From contig NZ_CP060404.1 of NCBI RefSeq assembly GCF_014295035.1, positions 3,622,501 to 3,686,500 on the forward strand: a stretch of 64,000 bases of DNA, in the 5' to 3' direction. Source of the stretch: Streptomyces buecherae (GTDB lineage Bacteria > Actinomycetota > Actinomycetes > Streptomycetales > Streptomycetaceae). Position 1 is the stretch's first letter. Each line of letters starts with the position of its first letter. The notes below the pieces were generated by a model. It saw only the letters and a program-made list of their open reading frames with translations. It was not told the DNA's origin and did no database searches. A program made the position numbers and the translations under genes. Of the stretch, positions 60,189 to 64,000 are shown piece after piece.

Positions 60189-60598
60189 GAGCGAACTCCC
60201 GGACGCAACACGGCAATCGCCTCGACCAACCGACCCGCGTCCGTCAGCAGCCGCCCCGGCTCCGGCGGGACACGCCACCACACCATCCGGGCCCGCGCCA
60301 TGCCCGGAACGAAGACGTACGCCCCGTTGTCGCCCGCGAGGCTGACCACCTCGTGCCCGTACAGGTGCCGCACGGCCGCCGCCTTGGGCTCGATCAACCA
60401 CACGAGCCGCTCCGGCACGTCCTCCTCGATGACCGCCCCGCTCTCGTCGCCGAGCGCGGCCAGCACCGGGTTCCCCAGGTAGTACGGCAACGACAACGTG
60501 TGCCAACCCAGTTCACCGATCCTGGTCCACCGCACCCCACCCCCGGGCGGCACCCAGTCGAAGGGTGGGGGCGAGGTGTATTCGGTCCAGGTCGGCAT
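60185..60598 (-). CDS. Conserved hypothetical protein of an XRE-linked operon
   Basis: This is a 137-residue soluble protein, first of the three overlapping cistrons (60185, 59610, 59332). It starts MPTWTEYTSPPPFDWVPPGG at ATG 60598, with GGAGGG upstream. A Trp-rich pattern with ERLVWLIEPKAAAVRHLYGH and MARARMVWWRVPPEPGRLL parallels the next gene's VPP/WLV phrasing. The two may be partners. Function unknown. Confidence 0.65.
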   Translation of the reverse strand: MPTWTEYTSPPPFDWVPPGGGVRWTRIGELGWHTLSLPYYLGNPVLAALGDESGAVIEEDVPERLVWLIEPKAAAVRHLYGHEVVSLAGDNGAYVFVPGMARARMVWWRVPPEPGRLLTDAGRLVEAIAVLRPGVRS

Positions 60599-60710
60599 GG
60601 CGCAGCCCTCCAGCGTGGTTGGTGATCGAACGACTACCGACCGTAAGGAGTTGGCGGCTGCGCCTCAATGGTCATTCGTCACAGCCGAGCGGCGAAGGGG
60701 TATCGCCGCA

Positions 60711-61898
60711 CTACAGCGGCACACCGATCGCGTCAGCCAGGCGCCGCATGTCCGGGGTCAGCGTCCGCCGCTTGCGGATGACCCTGGTCGCGATGTCCTG
60801 TGCGTACCGCTGCTGTGGAAGCCACTCGGGGGACACATCCTGGATGCCGTACAGCACCTCCATGGCCTGGCCGTACTGGCGCATGCGAGCGTGCGCATCG
60901 GCCACGTCGAGCAAGTGGCGATTGCGGTTGTTGCTGGTCGCTCGTAGGCCCCCGGAAGGGATCTTCCGCGCAAGACTCAGCACGACATCCGGCTTGTCGG
61001 CGATCGCCGCGTTCTCGGCGCGCTTCAGCGCCACCGTGACGGGGCCGAAGGAACGGAGGAAGTCCCCTCGGGGGGCGTGCTCGCGACCCAGCGCAGCCGC
61101 CGCCGAACATGCCATACGCATGGCATGCGCCGCCTGCTCCGGCTGCGCGTCTCGCACCGATGCCGCCGAGACCCGCAGCATCATCCATCCCCACGAGGAC
61201 AACTCGTCGGGAGTGGCCCGGGACAGCCGGGGTTCTATGTCGTCACCCCACCGGGCGGCGAGTTCACGCGCCTTCGTCAACTGACCGGTACGCATGAGCA
61301 ACCACGCCGTCGTGTTGACCGATGCCGAGCCATCCAGGCGGTCCGCTGACATCGCCGTCGCCTGTGCGAGCGCGCGCTCGGCCGCCTCGTACTGACGCGT
61401 TTGGGTGAGTAGCCACCCTGTGAGCTGGAGCAGCCTGCATCGAACGGCACGGGATCGGGGGTCACTCTCGTCCAGTGCTTCGGAGTCCCGGAGCAACCCC
61501 GGCAGAACCACGGCCAAGTCGGCGAAGCGGTCCTCGGAGAACAACGGTTCGGCCGCTTGCAGCGCGGCCTTCACACCCACCGGAGTGGGTGCGTCACCCT
61601 CGATGTACTCCGCTGCCGGGGCCCTTAGGAGCGCTGCGCGCACCGGCTCCCAGCGCTCTTCCGTTGGGAGGCTGGCCACCTCGGCGTCACGGCGCAGCAG
61701 GTAGGTTGTCGGCACGCGCAGGGCGAGAGCGAGGGCGCGGACGGTCTCCATCCTGGTTTCCCCGCCAGTACCCTGCTCCAGTTTTCGCACGGTTGAGTGA
61801 GACAGCCTGGCCGCACGAGCTAAAGCTTGTTGCGAGAGGCCGCGTCGCTTACGTAGGTCACGGACGCGCTCGCCGAGCATGGTCGGGGTCTCAGACAT
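60711..61898 (-). CDS. XRE-family regulator with TPR-like C-terminal domain
   Basis: This 395-residue protein has the HTH_3 DNA-binding domain at residues 8-62 (LGERVRDLRKRRGLSQQALA, RAARLSHSTVRKLEQGTGGE). It is followed by an all-helical domain of TPR-like repeats (LTGWLLTQTRQYEAAERALA, TAWLLMRTGQLTKARELAAR). ATG 61898 has GAGGAG nine bases upstream; the longer frame runs into CRISPR array 3 and is rejected. It is 112 bp upstream of the three-gene hypothetical operon on the same strand, which it probably controls. It lies between arrays 2 and 3. Confidence 0.88.
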   Translation of the reverse strand: MSETPTMLGERVRDLRKRRGLSQQALARAARLSHSTVRKLEQGTGGETRMETVRALALALRVPTTYLLRRDAEVASLPTEERWEPVRAALLRAPAAEYIEGDAPTPVGVKAALQAAEPLFSEDRFADLAVVLPGLLRDSEALDESDPRSRAVRCRLLQLTGWLLTQTRQYEAAERALAQATAMSADRLDGSASVNTTAWLLMRTGQLTKARELAARWGDDIEPRLSRATPDELSSWGWMMLRVSAASVRDAQPEQAAHAMRMACSAAAALGREHAPRGDFLRSFGPVTVALKRAENAAIADKPDVVLSLARKIPSGGLRATSNNRNRHLLDVADAHARMRQYGQAMEVLYGIQDVSPEWLPQQRYAQDIATRVIRKRRTLTPDMRRLADAIGVPL

Positions 61899-62031
61899 AC
61901 TGGACTCCTCGTTCTGACGTAGGCACCTGAAACGGTACTCCCAGCTCGAACACGAGCGACAAACTTCTAGCTCGATCAACCTAGTTGGGCTGTCGCGCCG
62001 TTGACTTCCAGTGATGCAGCGCGCATCGGTG

Positions 62032-62242
62032 GTGGCCAGCCCCGCCTGCGCAGGGACCAGCCCCCTCTTCGATCGGCATCCGCGAGCACGACGGCACCAT
62101 CCCCGCACGCGCGGGAACCAAGGTTTCCGGAACTACGACGGGGGAGAAGGCGGGGACCATCCCCGCACGCGCGGGGACCAGTCCGGCCGTACGGGCCACA
62201 ACTCCAAGGGCACGGGACCATCCCCGCACGCGCGGGGACCAG
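62032..62242 (-). CRISPR. CRISPR array 3, 4 repeats and 3 spacers
   Basis: Repeats at 62032-62060, 62093-62121, 62153-62181 and 62214-62242 enclose spacers of 32, 31 and 32 bases. The two leader-proximal copies are identical through ACCATCCCCGCACGCGCGGG; the distal copy has GCCAGCCCCGCCTGCGCAGG. Repeat sequence, leader and direction match arrays 1 and 2. The distal end lies about 135 bp upstream of the XRE gene at 61898. Confidence 0.92.
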
Positions 62243-62320
62243 AGCAATTGACCTGCGGCTTTATCTCGCCACACCCCGGTTTTTTGCAACTTCCGCGAAC
62301 TCCGGCCTACCACCCAAGCC
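62243..62320 (-). promoter_or_regulatory. CRISPR leader 3
   Basis: It starts AGCAATTGACCTGCGGCTTT, then ACCCCGGTTTTTTGCAACTT and CCGCGAACTCCGGCCTA. It is the third copy of the shared leader. Conservation fades after about 78 bases. The remaining 223 bp to the next gene hold nothing I can support beyond that gene's promoter. Confidence 0.85.
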
Positions 62321-62543
62321 CGCCAGATCACCCAAAACTCCCCCTTGCCGCCCTCCAGGCCACCCAGGCTATCTCTCGGCCCCCACGCACGACGCCGACG
62401 AACAAGTACGTGAGTCCGCCAACTCCTCCGAGCCACCCCACCCTTCGCCCCCACCCCCTCGCCGTGGTTGGAACGACCACCACCCATCCCACATCCCCAC
62501 GCCAGCGCCCACATGTAAGCCAACTGTCGGCCAGACTGGACCC

Positions 62544-63773
62544 ATGGGGAGCGGCGTCGGGGCGAACGTCAGGCGGGAGCGGGAGCGGCTCGGGTGGAGT
62601 CAGGCGCGGTTGGCGCGGGAGGTCTGTCGGGTCGCTGGAGTTCGGGGCGAGCCGGTAGGCCGTCAGGAGATCAGCCGCTGGGAGACGGGGAAGCGCACCC
62701 CGCGTGACTGGCTTCCGTTTCTCGCCGCCGCCCTCCGGGTGTCCTCAGAAGCGCTCACGCGGCGGCAAGGGACACGCACGGGGCCGCAGCCCGCCGAGCC
62801 GCCTTCGCCGGCGCTGGCCGACTACCTTCCCGAGGGAGACCCGCTGGCCCCTCTCCGCGCCCGCGAGGGCCGCCGCGTCGGGATGGGCCAGGTCACCGAC
62901 CTGCGGCAGCGCGTACACGGCCTGCGGCTGGCCGACGACGTACTCGCTGGAGGCGACCTCATCCGGCCCGCACTCCGGGAACTTCGGTCCGCCGTCCGCT
63001 TGTACCGCGAGGGCGCCCACACCGGAGCGGTTGGACGCGAACTCCTGCGCCCAGTTGACGAGTTGGCGCAGATCGCCGGATGGATCGCGAGCGATGCCGG
63101 ACGGCACGCCGAGGCCGAGCGGATCTACCAGCTAGGGCTCAGCGCGGCGAGGCAAGCCGAGGACCACGCCCTGGCCGGGAACCTCGCCGGGTCGCTGGCC
63201 TACCAGTTCAGCAACACGGGCCGGGCGGGCGACGGCCTGGCCCTCGCCCGTGCCGCGCTGGACGGGGCCGGGGCGGACGCGCCACCCAAGGCCCGTGCGC
63301 TGTTCCTCGATCGGGTGGCCTGGGCGCACACCAAAGCCGGGGGTCGCGCGCACGCGCAGCACGCGATGCGGGCGCTGGGGGAGGCGGCGGAAGCGCTGGC
63401 CGAGGACAGCGAGGGCACCGAGTCCCCGGCATGGCTGTACTGGGTGGACGCCGGCGAACTCCAGGTCATGGAAGCCCGCGTCCACACCGAGCTACGCCGA
63501 CCGCTCCGCGCCGTACCGCTCCTGCGTGCTGTGCTCGGCCAGTACGACGCGACGCACACGCGAGAACTGGCCCTGTACCTGTCGTGGCTCGCCGTGGCCT
63601 ACGCCGACGCCAACGAGCCCGAGGCAGCGGCGGCGACCGCCGCGCGGGTCATGAGCCTGTCCGCCGACGTGGCCAGCGAGCGGACGGCGGCACGGGTCCG
63701 GGTGGTGCTGGCGCGGCTGGCCGAGTACGCCGAGGTGCCCGAGGTGCGAGCCGTACTCGACAGCGCGGTCTGA
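62544..63773 (+). CDS. XRE-family transcriptional regulator with helical repeat domain
   Basis: This 409-residue protein has the HTH at residues 7-65 (GANVRRERERLGWSQARLAR, EVCRVAGVRGEPVGRQEISR and WETGKRTPRDWLPFLAAAL). The rest is helical with TPR-like repeats such as GRHAEAERIYQLGLSAARQA and AGNLAGSLAYQFSNTGRAGD. ATG 62544 begins MGSGVGANVRRER; the frame is open upstream into leader 3 but without protein character. It points away from the arrays. The short gene that begins at 63948 on the same strand may be its partner. Confidence 0.87.
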   Translation: MGSGVGANVRRERERLGWSQARLAREVCRVAGVRGEPVGRQEISRWETGKRTPRDWLPFLAAALRVSSEALTRRQGTRTGPQPAEPPSPALADYLPEGDPLAPLRAREGRRVGMGQVTDLRQRVHGLRLADDVLAGGDLIRPALRELRSAVRLYREGAHTGAVGRELLRPVDELAQIAGWIASDAGRHAEAERIYQLGLSAARQAEDHALAGNLAGSLAYQFSNTGRAGDGLALARAALDGAGADAPPKARALFLDRVAWAHTKAGGRAHAQHAMRALGEAAEALAEDSEGTESPAWLYWVDAGELQVMEARVHTELRRPLRAVPLLRAVLGQYDATHTRELALYLSWLAVAYADANEPEAAAATAARVMSLSADVASERTAARVRVVLARLAEYAEVPEVRAVLDSAV

Positions 63774-63947
63774 CCACTCCCACGCGGGATCAAGCGCGGC
63801 GGGCCCTTGGTGGCGTGGTGGGCAGGGCACCCGCCCCCATCCACAGGCTGTGCACAGCGCACCCCGCCCCCGACCGGCCGCGCCCCCGCCTCCCATTCCA
63901 CCAATCCGCCCAAGATCCACATGCGCCCCCGCACCGAGTCTGGTGAC

Positions 63948-64000
63948 GTGACTACGACAGGGCCTCCGGCATCCGCCGAGGTCACCCCGTCCACGGCCCC
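63948..64000 (+). CDS. Start of a gene cut by the right edge
   Basis: GTG ACT ACG ACA GGG CCT opens a frame that remains open to base 64000 (TTTGPPASAEVTPSTA). No strong ribosome site is seen. Only 17 codons are available, so no family can be given. The 174 bp between it and the XRE gene hold no other feature that I see. Confidence 0.3.
   Translation, partial: MTTTGPPASAEVTPSTA

Noticed and set aside
60711..62108. Long form of the XRE gene beginning inside CRISPR array 3
   Set aside because: The extra N-terminal residues translate CRISPR repeats; the ATG at 61898 has a proper ribosome site and begins the HTH domain correctly.

Overview
The window is very GC-rich, uses GTG and TTG starts freely, and carries families that are typical of Streptomyces: the futalosine menaquinone cluster, DUF4229, DUF6297, DUF7848, CU044_5270 proteins, an AfsR/SARP regulator and XRE regulators linked to small hypothetical genes. 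I read it as chromosomal DNA of a Streptomyces or close relative. The first 24 kb and 27-34 kb look like conserved chromosome. The stretches 24.4-27 kb, 34.5-49 kb and 57-63 kb look accessory.

Layout. (1) 0-5.6 kb: a truncated ORF at the left edge, a TetR regulator, a dicarboxylate/amino-acid:cation symporter, a small DUF4229 membrane protein, a GNAT acetyltransferase and a UdgX-type uracil-DNA glycosylase. (2) 5.6-11.3 kb: menaquinone genes mqnE, ubiX-like, mqnP and ubiD-like, with an Lrp/AsnC regulator and a 45-residue TTG-start protein embedded. (3) 11.4-15.2 kb: a PLDc_N membrane protein, then an ECF sigma factor overlapping one CU044_5270 protein, with a second paralogue beside it. (4) 15.2-19.6 kb: a complete system II cytochrome c maturation operon in the order thioredoxin-like lipoprotein, ccdA, resB, ccsB, closed by a long hairpin. 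(5) 19.7-24.4 kb: a Tat/lipoprotein polysaccharide-deacetylase-like protein, a histidine phosphatase, hemL and a conserved hypothetical protein. Menaquinone, cytochrome c and heme synthesis together make this a respiratory-chain neighbourhood.

Accessory block A (24.4-27.0 kb) begins with a decayed tyrosine integrase and holds an unknown 299-residue protein overlapping a small membrane protein, followed by a chain of micro-ORFs. Conserved genes resume with an SRPBCC protein, a Ppx/GppA phosphatase, an S15-type hydrolase with a divergent TetR regulator and a palindromic operator, and an ABC ATPase plus DUF6297 permease pair.

Accessory block B (34.5-49 kb) is dominated by two large secreted proteins on the minus strand: a 1478-residue three-LamG protein, then a 2309-residue RHS/YD-repeat protein with a HINT autoprocessing domain and a 117-residue C-terminal toxin-like tip. 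The tip gene overlaps a probable immunity gene by 11 bp. Beyond it are three more small minus-strand ORFs that resemble orphan immunity genes, interleaved with two damaged integrase pieces that end in the same 18-bp sequence.

The right end (49-64 kb) has a LysR/NmrA/DUF1772 set, an AfsR-like regulator, two alpha/beta hydrolases and, from 57.2 to 62.3 kb, three separate type I-E-like CRISPR arrays. Each has a nearly identical leader on its right side and all point the same way. No cas gene is in the window. Between and after the arrays lie a dienelactone-hydrolase-like protein lacking its usual nucleophile, a DUF7848/hypothetical/XRE operon and a second XRE regulator.
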